From the NCBI GenBank assembly GCA_002455605.1, contig DKLE01000240.1, forward strand, positions 1 to 7,783: DNA of 7,783 bases. The letters are read 5' to 3'. Positions 1 to 6,729 of the stretch are shown here, in pieces. The notes under the pieces were generated by a model that had not been told where the DNA came from, searched no databases, and saw only the letters and a program-made list of their open reading frames with translations. Every line of letters begins with the position of its first letter. Within the stretch, counting starts at the first letter, position 1. The translations under genes were made by a program, and so were the position numbers. The stretch is from Firmicutes bacterium UBA6648. Its GTDB lineage: Bacteria; Bacillota; Clostridia; Peptostreptococcales; Anaerovoracaceae.

Positions 1-936
1 GCTGCTTTTGCCGGCTGCGGAAATTCAGATTCTAAAACAGACGATAAAGAAGGCAAAACCTATAAAGTAGCTTATATAGCAAGAGCTCAGTCCGACTCTT
101 TTGCGGCTTGGCTTGCAAATGAAATGAAAGCTGCTGCAAAAGAATATGATGACATCCAGCTAGAAGTATTTGACGGGCAGGCAGATGATGAAAAAGAGAA
201 CGCTGCAATTGAAAACGCTATTGCCAACGGATTTGATGCAATTATCGTACAGCCAAATAACGGCGAAGCGCAGAGACCTTATGTAGAACAGATTGTTGAT
301 GCAGGAATTATTGCTATAACTACTAACGCTCGTATTGATAATATTAAGGGTGCTTCTTCTGTTGATGCAGATCCGTATGTACAGGCTAAGGTTAATGCAG
401 AAGCAGCTATCAAGCAGGTTCCGCAGAACGGAAAAGTTGTTGTTCTTAAGGGACCTTCCGGAAATTTCCATGCAGATGAAAGATTAAAAGCCTGGAAAGA
501 AGTATTCTTTGCAGCAAGACCTGATGTAAAAATTGTTGGTGAAGATTTCGCAAACTGGAATAAAGATGAAGCAATGAAGTTGATGGAAGACTGGGTTACT
601 TCTCAGGGTAAAATTGATGCTATCATTTCCATGAATGATAACATGGCAGCAGGAGCATTAGAAGTTGTAAAAGATAATTCGAAATACGCAAATATTCTAT
701 CTTATGGTGTAGACGGTACAGCAGAAGCTTGTCTGCTTATCGAAGAAGGTAAGATGACTTCAACATCTTTGCAGTCAGCTATCGATCTGGCAAAGCTGAA
801 CCTAGAAACAGTTCATAAATTATTGACTGGTGAAGAAACTCAGATTGATACAGATATCGATGCACCGCTTATTACAAAGGAAAATGCAAGCGAATATGTA
901 AAGATTTACAAAGAAAGAGGTCTAATCACTGAATAA
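1..936 (+). CDS. Sugar ABC transporter substrate-binding lipoprotein, 5'-truncated
   Basis: This is the solute-binding protein of a sugar ABC importer, predicted to be lipid-anchored on the outer face of the membrane. The frame is open from base 1 and encodes 311 visible residues. The true start and most of the signal peptide, roughly 15-20 residues, lie outside the window. The first visible residues, AAFAGCGN, form a lipobox with Cys at visible position 6, followed by a polar Ser/Asp/Lys linker. The mature part resembles the ribose/galactose-binding (Peripla_BP_4) family: a first beta strand YKVAYIARAQSDSF (21-34), TNAR (108-111), NDNMAAGALE (212-221) and GVDGTAE (236-242). RbsB-like proteins carry ligand and hinge residues at comparable places. 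The ligand cannot be read from sequence. The polyol dehydrogenase and xylulokinase downstream suggest a pentitol or pentose. Its permease and ATPase genes are probably upstream. The lipoprotein assignment is firm; the substrate is inference. Confidence 0.93.
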   Translation, partial: AAFAGCGNSDSKTDDKEGKTYKVAYIARAQSDSFAAWLANEMKAAAKEYDDIQLEVFDGQADDEKENAAIENAIANGFDAIIVQPNNGEAQRPYVEQIVDAGIIAITTNARIDNIKGASSVDADPYVQAKVNAEAAIKQVPQNGKVVVLKGPSGNFHADERLKAWKEVFFAARPDVKIVGEDFANWNKDEAMKLMEDWVTSQGKIDAIISMNDNMAAGALEVVKDNSKYANILSYGVDGTAEACLLIEEGKMTSTSLQSAIDLAKLNLETVHKLLTGEETQIDTDIDAPLITKENASEYVKIYKERGLITE

Positions 937-951
937 TTAATAACTCATATG

Positions 952-990
952 AAAGGTGCCTTAAGACTAATAAAGGCACCTTTATTAAAT
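952..990 (+). terminator. Spacer hairpin, probable partial terminator or mRNA-stabilising stem
   Basis: An 11-bp perfect stem pairs AAAGGTGCCTT (952-962) with AAGGCACCTTT (973-983) around a 10-base loop. It begins 15 bases after the binding-protein stop codon. The following TTTATTAAAT is T-rich but interrupted, so termination is probably incomplete. No convincing promoter lies between it and the dehydrogenase at 1020, so the downstream genes are likely reached by read-through. Such a stem could keep the binding-protein transcript more abundant than the enzyme genes. Confidence 0.7.
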
Positions 991-998
991 TATTATGC

Positions 999-1007
999 AA
1001 AGGAAGG
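999..1007 (+). promoter_or_regulatory. Ribosome binding site of the polyol dehydrogenase
   Basis: The purine run AAAGGAAGG lies 12 bases before the ATG at 1020 and only 3 bases before a TTG at 1011. Neither spacing is ideal. A second weak GGAG (1013-1016) lies 3 bases before the ATG. ATG 1020 is preferred because the protein then begins MKNRAAYMTE, like the usual start of this family. Confidence 0.5.
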
Positions 1008-1019
1008 ATTTTGGAGCTT

Positions 1020-2063
1020 ATGAAAAACAGAGCAGCTTATATGACAGAATTAAATAAAATGGAAATTCGCGAGATTCCCGTACCGGAGCCAAAGGAGTAT
1101 GAGGTATTGGTGAAGTTAGAATATGTGGGAATCTGCGGTTCAGATGTTCATTATTTTCATGATGGCAGATGCGGAGATTTTGTAGTAGACGGTGAATTTA
1201 TGCTGGGGCATGAATGTGCAGGGACTATTGAAAAGGTCGGCAGCGGAGTAACCAAGCTGGCAGTTGGTGATAAAGTAGCACTGGAGCCCGGCATTACCTG
1301 CGGACAGTGTGAATTCTGTAAATCCGGCAGATACAATTTATGCCCGGATGTACAGTTCTTAGCTACGCCTCCGGTTCAGGGATGTTATGAAAATTATATC
1401 GCATTCCCTGAAAATATGTGCTTTAAACTACCGGACAATATTTCTACTAAGGAAGGTGCTCTGGTAGAACCTCTCTCCGTTGGTATGCACGCGGCGGCTC
1501 AGGGACAGATCACTCTGGGAGATCAGGTTATTATACTTGGAGCAGGCTGCATCGGATTAGTCACACTGCTGGCCTGCAAAGCATATGGAGCAACAGACAT
1601 TACAGTAGTAGACGTGATTCCTAAACGTCTTGAATATGCAAAAAAATTAGGAGCAACAAGAGTATTAAACGGCAAAGATGTAGATGTAATTGCTGAAATG
1701 GAAAAACTGACAAATGGTATGGGTGTAGAGAAAGTGATTGAAACGGCAGGATCTCCTGTTACTATTGCTCAGACCCCTTATTTAGTAAAAAACGGCGGAA
1801 CAATCGTGCTGGTTGGTTTGGCAGCAGAGCCTGAAATTAATTTTAATTTTGGTAAGATCATGGCAAAGGAAGCAAAGATTGAATCCGTGTTCAGATACCG
1901 CAACGTTTATCCAAAAGCTATAGCGGCTATAGCAGACGGAATTATTGATGTATCAGGAATTATAACTCATGAATTTGATTTTGATCATATTCAGGAGGCC
2001 TTTGAATGTGCTATCAATGACAAGGATAACGTTGTAAAAGCAGTGATTAAGATTACGGAGTAG
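1020..2063 (+). CDS. Zinc-dependent polyol dehydrogenase (xylitol/sorbitol dehydrogenase family)
   Basis: This is a cytoplasmic medium-chain dehydrogenase of 347 residues, a typical family length. It probably oxidises a sugar alcohol to a ketose with NAD+. The catalytic-zinc ligands are visible: Cys39 in GICGSD, His64-Glu65 in GHE, and Glu150 in VEPLSV. The structural-zinc cysteines are complete at 94, 97, 100 and 108. The Rossmann motif GAGCIG spans 174-179. Asp198 at the end of the next strand (TVVD) favours NAD+ over NADP+. The stop codon is 4 bases before the xylulokinase start, so the two are probably co-transcribed and translationally linked. A kinase acting on D-xylulose next door suggests xylitol 2-dehydrogenase (D-xylulose reductase) or D-arabitol dehydrogenase. 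Sorbitol dehydrogenase or another threonine/butanediol-type relative remains possible. Family assignment is firm; the exact polyol is inferred from context. A TTG start at 1011 would add three residues. Confidence 0.92.
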   Translation: MKNRAAYMTELNKMEIREIPVPEPKEYEVLVKLEYVGICGSDVHYFHDGRCGDFVVDGEFMLGHECAGTIEKVGSGVTKLAVGDKVALEPGITCGQCEFCKSGRYNLCPDVQFLATPPVQGCYENYIAFPENMCFKLPDNISTKEGALVEPLSVGMHAAAQGQITLGDQVIILGAGCIGLVTLLACKAYGATDITVVDVIPKRLEYAKKLGATRVLNGKDVDVIAEMEKLTNGMGVEKVIETAGSPVTIAQTPYLVKNGGTIVLVGLAAEPEINFNFGKIMAKEAKIESVFRYRNVYPKAIAAIADGIIDVSGIITHEFDFDHIQEAFECAINDKDNVVKAVIKITE

Positions 2064-2067
2064 AAGT

Positions 2068-3591
2068 ATGGAATATTTATTGGGAATAGATATAGGCACT
2101 TCGGGGACAAAAACTGTTTTATTTGATAAAGATGCCAATACCATAAGTTCTAAAACTTGTGAATATCCCCTTTATCAAGAAAAAAACGGCTGGGCCGAGC
2201 AAGAGCCTGCAGACTGGTGGAATGCAGCAGCTGAGGGAATAAAGCATGTGATCCGGGAATCAGCCATTGACCCCAGAGAGATAAAAGGAATAGGTCTTTC
2301 CGGACAGATGCACGGGCTTGTTATGCTGGATTCAAAAGGAGAGCCTCTTCGCCGATCCATTATCTGGTGTGATCAGAGAACCGGAAAAGAAGTAGAAGAC
2401 ATGAATCGGCTTTTAACACCGGAAAAGCTGATTGAAATTACGGCAAATCCTGCTTTAACAGGGTTTACGGCGGCCAAGATACTTTGGGTGAAGAAGAATG
2501 AACCAGACGTATATAGACAATGCGCTCATATCCTATTGCCAAAAGACTATATACGATATAAATTAACCGGTGAGTTTGCCACAGAGGTGTCAGACGCATC
2601 CGGTATGCAGCTGATGGATGTGCCTAAGAGAGATTGGTCCGATGTAGTTTTGGACACCTTGGGAATAGAAAGATCGCTGTTGGGTAAGATGTATGAATCA
2701 CCGGATATAACGGGAGAGGTTCATAAAGAAGCAGCGGCTGCAACCGGTCTTGCTCTGGGAACCATCGTAGTAGGAGGTGCAGGAGATAATCCTGCGGCAG
2801 CCATTGGCACAGGAATCGTTTCGGAAGGCAGTGCTTTTACAACCATAGGGACTTCCGGAGTAGTATATGCAATTTCAGACAAAGTAGCTATTGATAAAAA
2901 AGGCAGAGTGCATACTCTGTGTGCTTCTGTTCCGGGGAAATGGACTGTAATGAGCTGTACTCAGGGTGCAGGGCTTTCTCTTCAGTGGTTGAGAAATCAC
3001 GTGTGCAGTCAGGAAGTGGCAGAAGCAAAGGCAAAGAGTGTGGATCCTTATGAACTTATGACGGCCATGGCAGCAGATGTTTCTATCGGGGCCGATAGAT
3101 TGCTGTATTTACCATATTTGATGGGAGAACGTTCACCTCATCCGGATCCGGATTGCAGAGGAACCTTTTTCGGATTGTCAGCCATTCATGAAAGAAAACA
3201 TTTAATCAGAGCTGTTCTGGAAGGGGTGGCCTATTCTCAGCTGGAATGTGTGGATGTATTCAGAGAGATGGGGGTCAGTATAAAGGATATGATGATCTGC
3301 GGAGGCGGCGCAAGAAGTCCTCTCTGGCGGCAAATGTTTGCTGACATGTACCAGTGTCCCGTAAGTACAATTAAAGCAGAACAGGGAGGAGCCTTAGGGG
3401 CTGCCATATTGGCAGGAGTCGGTGCGGGTATCTATAAAGATTTAGAAGAGACCTGCAGGAAGCTCATTCTGAAGAAATCGGTTCAAGAGCCTATTGAAGC
3501 CAACAGTGCAGAATATCAGAAATATTATAAATTATATAAAGAGCTGTATGTGACATTGTTTGACAGCTTTAAGAAGCTGGCTCAATTATAA
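2068..3591 (+). CDS. xylB: Xylulokinase
   Basis: This FGGY-family cytoplasmic kinase phosphorylates D-xylulose to D-xylulose 5-phosphate with ATP, feeding the pentose phosphate pathway. The 507 residues match the full family length. The N-terminal phosphate-binding loop GIDIGTSGTK is at 6-15. SGQMHG at 78-83 carries the Met-His-Gly typical of xylulokinases. WCDQRT is at 100-105. The catalytic base is Asp240 in GGAGDN (236-241). The second phosphate loop GTSG is at 261-264, the conserved YLMGERSPH begins at 350, and the adenosine-binding GGGARSPLW begins at 412. The GGAG ribosome binding site (2057-2060) lies inside the end of the dehydrogenase gene, 7 bases before the ATG. The MHG motif and the linked polyol dehydrogenase favour xylulokinase over glycerol, ribulose or fuculose kinases. 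No defects are visible. It is the last gene of module 1, followed by a strong terminator. Confidence 0.95.
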   Translation: MEYLLGIDIGTSGTKTVLFDKDANTISSKTCEYPLYQEKNGWAEQEPADWWNAAAEGIKHVIRESAIDPREIKGIGLSGQMHGLVMLDSKGEPLRRSIIWCDQRTGKEVEDMNRLLTPEKLIEITANPALTGFTAAKILWVKKNEPDVYRQCAHILLPKDYIRYKLTGEFATEVSDASGMQLMDVPKRDWSDVVLDTLGIERSLLGKMYESPDITGEVHKEAAAATGLALGTIVVGGAGDNPAAAIGTGIVSEGSAFTTIGTSGVVYAISDKVAIDKKGRVHTLCASVPGKWTVMSCTQGAGLSLQWLRNHVCSQEVAEAKAKSVDPYELMTAMAADVSIGADRLLYLPYLMGERSPHPDPDCRGTFFGLSAIHERKHLIRAVLEGVAYSQLECVDVFREMGVSIKDMMICGGGARSPLWRQMFADMYQCPVSTIKAEQGGALGAAILAGVGAGIYKDLEETCRKLILKKSVQEPIEANSAEYQKYYKLYKELYVTLFDSFKKLAQL

Positions 3592-3608
3592 ATATTGCCG
3601 GATTAAAC

Positions 3609-3641
3609 AGAGCTTGCCTCAAATGAGGAGGCTCTTTTTTT
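3609..3641 (+). terminator. Intrinsic terminator after xylulokinase
   Basis: AGAGCTT (3609-3615) pairs with AGGCTCT (3629-3635), including one G-T wobble. After a single bulged G, CCTC (3617-3620) pairs with GAGG (3625-3628) around an AAAT loop. A run of seven T (3635-3641) follows directly. This is a textbook Rho-independent terminator, 17 bases past the xylulokinase stop. It separates the polyol module from the ribose-type operon. Confidence 0.92.
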
Positions 3642-3667
3642 GTTGGATATTATTGGAGTTAATTGCA

Positions 3668-3696
3668 TTGACACCATAAAGTATTTAAAGTAAAAT
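3668..3696 (+). promoter_or_regulatory. Sigma-A-type promoter of the rbsR-rbsDAC operon
   Basis: A perfect -35 box TTGACA (3668-3673) is followed after exactly 17 bases by TAAAAT (3691-3696), a five-of-six match to the -10 consensus. The predicted transcription start is near 3703-3704, giving a leader of about 45 bases before the rbsR ATG. It lies between the terminator at 3609-3641 and the palindrome at 3710-3723, which fits an independent, repressible transcription unit. Confidence 0.87.
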
Positions 3697-3709
3697 GTTA
3701 GTAAAATAG

Positions 3710-3723
3710 GTTAAACGTTTAAC
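3710..3723 (+). promoter_or_regulatory. LacI-family operator palindrome
   Basis: GTTAAACGTTTAAC is a perfect 14-bp inverted repeat with a central CpG, the form expected for a LacI/RbsR-type dimer. It lies about 7 to 20 bases past the predicted transcription start, so a bound repressor would block initiation or early elongation. The most likely ligand is the repressor encoded 25 bases downstream, implying autoregulation. The outer bases (GT...AC) do not match the TG...CA of the catabolite-response element bound by CcpA, so a specific operator is favoured over cre. Confidence 0.85.
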
Positions 3724-3747
3724 TTATATAAAATGAAGGGCGCTTAA

Positions 3748-4791
3748 ATGAGAAAAAGTATTACTATAAAAGAAATTGCAGCGGAGGCACAGGTTTCTAT
3801 CGCCACTGTTTCCATTGTTTTAAACAATAAAGATAAAAAAATCAGTCAGGAAACAAGAGAGAAGATATTGCATATTGCACAGAAGTATAATTATACGCCC
3901 AACACCATGGCCAGGAGCCTGATAACTAAGCAGACTCGAACCATAGGGCTGGTGATTCCCGACATCACCAATCCCTTCTTTCCGGAAATAGCCAGAGGAG
4001 TAGAGGACAAAGCCAGTGAATTCGGATACAGCGTTATTTATTGCAATACCGATGATAAAATCCGAAGAGAAGATAAATACATAAATGTGCTGACGGAAAA
4101 GATGGTGGATGGAATTATTTTTGCTCATTCCTCGGATCGACAGATGGGCTTTGACAGTTTGGACAGATGCAAGGTACCCATTGTCTTGATCGATCGCGAC
4201 TATGAAAATAAAAATGTAATCGGACGAGTTATGGTGGACAATAAAGAGGGAGCTTATATGGCTACCTCCTATTTATTGGACAGGGGATATAAAAACATTG
4301 CTTACATTGCCGGCTCTATCACTACCGCTACGGCGAGAGGACGACTGGAGGGCTATAGCCAAGCGCTTACGGAGAGAAAGATACCGATAAAAAATAACTA
4401 CATTAAGGTTGGTGAATATAAGATTCAATGGGGAACGGAAGCCGTTGAACAGCTTATTCAGGAAGGAATCCCTATGGATGCTATTTTTTGTGGAAATGAT
4501 TTAATCGCTATTGGAGTGATTAAAAGACTCAAGGAAAGAGGTTTATGTGTGCCGGCAGATGTAGGTCTGGTGGGATTTGACGATATTTATCTGTCCAGTT
4601 TAGTGGAACCGCCTCTGACTACTATTAAACAGCCTAATTACGATATGGGATATAGAGCTGCTGAATTACTTATTGAGAACATAGAAAACAGCAGGATGGA
4701 TAAAATAGAACACGAATATAAGGATGGTTGGGCTAAAAAAAATACAGTTTTGCTGCCAACGGAATTGATTGTCCGCATGTCGACGAAATAA
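3748..4791 (+). CDS. rbsR: LacI-family transcriptional repressor, RbsR-like
   Basis: This 347-residue protein is a complete LacI/GalR-family DNA-binding regulator. The N-terminal helix-turn-helix covers about 6-26 (TIKEIAAEAQVSIATVSIVL). The hinge region YTPNTMARSL (49-58) ends in Leu58, the residue that in this family intercalates at the central CpG of the operator. The periplasmic-binding-protein-like effector domain starts near residue 65, with DITNPFFPEI (about 72-81) resembling the NPFF motif of ribose-binding proteins. GFDD lies in the last third. GAAGGG (3735-3740) is 7 bases before the ATG. It is first in an operon with rbsD, rbsA and rbsC, as in Bacillus-type rbs operons, so it most likely responds to ribose or a ribose derivative and represses its own promoter through the palindrome at 3710-3723. 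The family is certain; the effector is inferred from neighbours. Confidence 0.93.
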   Translation: MRKSITIKEIAAEAQVSIATVSIVLNNKDKKISQETREKILHIAQKYNYTPNTMARSLITKQTRTIGLVIPDITNPFFPEIARGVEDKASEFGYSVIYCNTDDKIRREDKYINVLTEKMVDGIIFAHSSDRQMGFDSLDRCKVPIVLIDRDYENKNVIGRVMVDNKEGAYMATSYLLDRGYKNIAYIAGSITTATARGRLEGYSQALTERKIPIKNNYIKVGEYKIQWGTEAVEQLIQEGIPMDAIFCGNDLIAIGVIKRLKERGLCVPADVGLVGFDDIYLSSLVEPPLTTIKQPNYDMGYRAAELLIENIENSRMDKIEHEYKDGWAKKNTVLLPTELIVRMSTK

Positions 4792-4811
4792 TTATAAAGA
4801 GGTGCAATTAA

Positions 4812-5219
4812 ATGAAAAAAGGTTTACTGATTAACTCTGAAATATCATATGGTATTTCCAAGCTGGGACACAAAGACAGCATCGTCATAGGAGATGCGGG
4901 TCTGCCTGTTCCCCATGGGATGCAGCGCGTGGATTTAGCCGTATCAAAGGGTATTCCATCCTTTTTGTCCGTATTGAGTGCGGTTTTATCGGAGCAGAAA
5001 ATAGAAAAAATTATTTTAGCAGAAGAAATAAAGACGGCTAGTACAACACTTCATGAACAGATTTTATCCGTATGCAAAGGGGCAGAGGGTAATCTGGAAA
5101 TCGAATATGTATCCCATGAAGAATTTAAAAGAAATACGGGAAAATGTAAATTTGCCGTTCGTACAGGGGAGTTTACTCCTTTTGCCAACATTATATTAAT
5201 TTCAGGGGTGGTTTTCTAA
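4812..5219 (+). CDS. rbsD: D-ribose pyranase
   Basis: RbsD interconverts the beta-pyranose and beta-furanose forms of D-ribose in the cytoplasm, supplying the furanose form used by ribokinase. The 135 residues match the family length of about 130-140. Hallmarks visible are the start MKKGLLINSEIS, the catalytic-type His20 in GH, Asp28 in GDAGLPVP, and the C-terminal AVRTGEFTPFANIIL with a final SGVVF. The related L-fucose mutarotase RbsD/FucU family is an alternative, but length, termini and the rbsA/rbsC neighbours fit ribose pyranase. The gene begins 20 bases after the rbsR stop, with AGAGGTG (4798-4804) as ribosome binding site 7 bases before the ATG. No ribokinase fits between it and rbsR. 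Confidence 0.95.
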   Translation: MKKGLLINSEISYGISKLGHKDSIVIGDAGLPVPHGMQRVDLAVSKGIPSFLSVLSAVLSEQKIEKIILAEEIKTASTTLHEQILSVCKGAEGNLEIEYVSHEEFKRNTGKCKFAVRTGEFTPFANIILISGVVF

Positions 5220-5230
5220 GGAGGAGTTAT

Positions 5231-6724
5231 ATGCATAAGAAAATTGTGACCATGAGTCATATAACGAAAGCTTTTTCCGGAGTCACTGTGCTGAATAATG
5301 TGGATTTTAACATATACGAAGGAAGAATTATGGCTTTGCTGGGAGAAAACGGAGCAGGAAAATCAACCCTGATGAAGATTCTCACCGGAGTTTATGAAAA
5401 GACTTCGGGAGAAGTGTTTTTAAATGGGGAATCGGTTCATTTCAGAGACACAAAGGAATCCCAGGAAAAAGGCATTGCCATCATACACCAGGAATTAAAC
5501 TTGATAGGTCATTTATCCATTGGGGAAAACATATTTTTGGGCAGAGAACCCATAAATCGGTTTGGAAAGATAGATTGGAAGAGGCTATATCAGGAATCTG
5601 AAAAATGGATAGCCATGCTGGGGCTGCATGAAAGCCCGAAAGTTATTGTCAATGAGCTCAGTGTAGGGAAACAGCAATTAGTGGAAATAGCAAAGGCCTT
5701 ATCTCTGGATGCCAAAATCCTTATCATGGATGAGCCCACAGGTGCCTTGACTATTTCAGAGACAGAAAAGCTTTTCAGTGTAATACGAAAATTGAAAGAG
5801 CAGAATCACAGCATTGTTTATATTTCTCATAGACTGGAAGAAATCTTTAAGATTTGTGATGACATAACAGTCCTTCGCGACGGCGGGTTGATTGGAGAAG
5901 TTCCCGTAAATGAAGTGAATGAGGAAAAGCTCATTGAAATGATGGTTGGAAGGAGACTGGAAGAGCAATATCCAAAAGCCGACGGGGAAATCGGAAATAC
6001 AATTTTAGAGGTAAAAGGCCTGGACAATCCATTTGTTAAGAATGCTTCTTTTATTTTAAAAAAAGGTGAAACACTGGGTATTGCGGGGCTTATGGGATCC
6101 GGCAGAACGGAGCTGGCCCGAACCATTTACGGCATTTATAAGATGGATAAGGGCGAAATTTTTATCAATGGCAGCAAGATTCATATAAAAAATCCCAGGG
6201 ATGCCATAAAGGCTGGAATTACTTATGTTTCAGAAGACAGAAAAGCAAATGGTATTGTCTTGGGCATGAGCATTAAAGAAAACATAACATTAGCTTCCTT
6301 AAAGCGTCTCAGCGGAATATTGGGACATGTCTACAGAGGCAGAGAAGAGGAAGTGACGGAAGAATACATGAACAGCCTATCTATAAAAGCCAGCAGTTCA
6401 AAGCAACTGGTGAAATATCTGAGCGGCGGAAATCAGCAAAAGGTTTCTATTGCAAAGAACTTATTTTCAGAGCCAAGTATTCTCATTCTCGATGAGCCTA
6501 CAAGAGGTGTTGACGTAGGAGCGAAAAAAGAAATCTATAATTTAATCAATAAATTTAAAAAAGCAGGAATGAGTATTATCATGATTTCTTCTGAAATTCC
6601 CGAGATATTGGGGCTGAGTGACAGAGTGCTAGTCATGCATGAAGGATGTGTAAGCGGTGTTTTAGATGTGGAAGATGCTAATCAGGAAAATATCATGAGT
6701 TTAGCTGTAGGGAAGGGTGTGTAG
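5231..6724 (+). CDS. rbsA: Ribose-type ABC importer, duplicated ATP-binding subunit
   Basis: RbsA is the cytoplasmic energy-coupling subunit of a carbohydrate (CUT2) ABC importer, with two fused nucleotide-binding domains in 497 residues, the normal size. Domain 1 has Walker A GENGAGKST (38-46), Q-loop Gln87, signature LSVGKQQ (143-149), Walker B ILIMDEPT (163-170) and switch His200. Domain 2 has the family-typical degenerate Walker A GLMGSGRT (286-293, Arg for Lys), signature LSGGNQQ (397-403), Walker B ILILDEPT (417-424) and SSE (453-455) where a switch His would be. The second site is therefore probably impaired, as is normal for this family. The ribosome binding site AAGGAGGAG (5218-5226) overlaps the rbsD stop codon, so translation is probably coupled. 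Substrate is most likely ribose from context; xylose, galactose or autoinducer-2 ATPases are close relatives. Confidence 0.95.
   Translation: MHKKIVTMSHITKAFSGVTVLNNVDFNIYEGRIMALLGENGAGKSTLMKILTGVYEKTSGEVFLNGESVHFRDTKESQEKGIAIIHQELNLIGHLSIGENIFLGREPINRFGKIDWKRLYQESEKWIAMLGLHESPKVIVNELSVGKQQLVEIAKALSLDAKILIMDEPTGALTISETEKLFSVIRKLKEQNHSIVYISHRLEEIFKICDDITVLRDGGLIGEVPVNEVNEEKLIEMMVGRRLEEQYPKADGEIGNTILEVKGLDNPFVKNASFILKKGETLGIAGLMGSGRTELARTIYGIYKMDKGEIFINGSKIHIKNPRDAIKAGITYVSEDRKANGIVLGMSIKENITLASLKRLSGILGHVYRGREEEVTEEYMNSLSIKASSSKQLVKYLSGGNQQKVSIAKNLFSEPSILILDEPTRGVDVGAKKEIYNLINKFKKAGMSIIMISSEIPEILGLSDRVLVMHEGCVSGVLDVEDANQENIMSLAVGKGV
6713..6719 (+). promoter_or_regulatory. Ribosome binding site supporting the rbsC TTG start
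   Basis: AAGGGTG lies at the very end of the rbsA coding sequence, 10 bases before the TTG at 6730. It is weaker than the sites before rbsD and rbsA. No ATG in the permease frame is usable near here: the first, at 6814, would cut into the first membrane segment. Confidence 0.55.
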
Positions 6725-6729
6725 TAAAA

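Noticed and set aside
286..293. Loss of the Walker A lysine in the second ATPase domain of RbsA (residues 286-293) as a defect
   Set aside because: The Gly-Arg-Thr form is normal in this position for RbsA-type ATPases, so it is not damage. Coordinates given here are protein residues.
160..471. Antisense open frame opposite the binding-protein gene
   Set aside because: It lies wholly within a well-supported coding sequence on the other strand and has no recognisable motif or ribosome binding site.
968..996. Promoter with TATTAT (991-996) before the dehydrogenase
   Set aside because: No -35-like hexamer sits at the right distance, and the implied start would fall at or within the ribosome binding site.
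3710..3723. Catabolite-response element (CcpA site)
   Set aside because: The AAACGTTT core resembles cre, but the flanking TG and CA are replaced by GT and AC, and the perfect symmetry next to a LacI-family gene fits a dedicated operator better.
5756..6126. Two overlapping antisense open frames inside rbsA
   Set aside because: They overlap a complete, motif-verified ATPase and show no family features.
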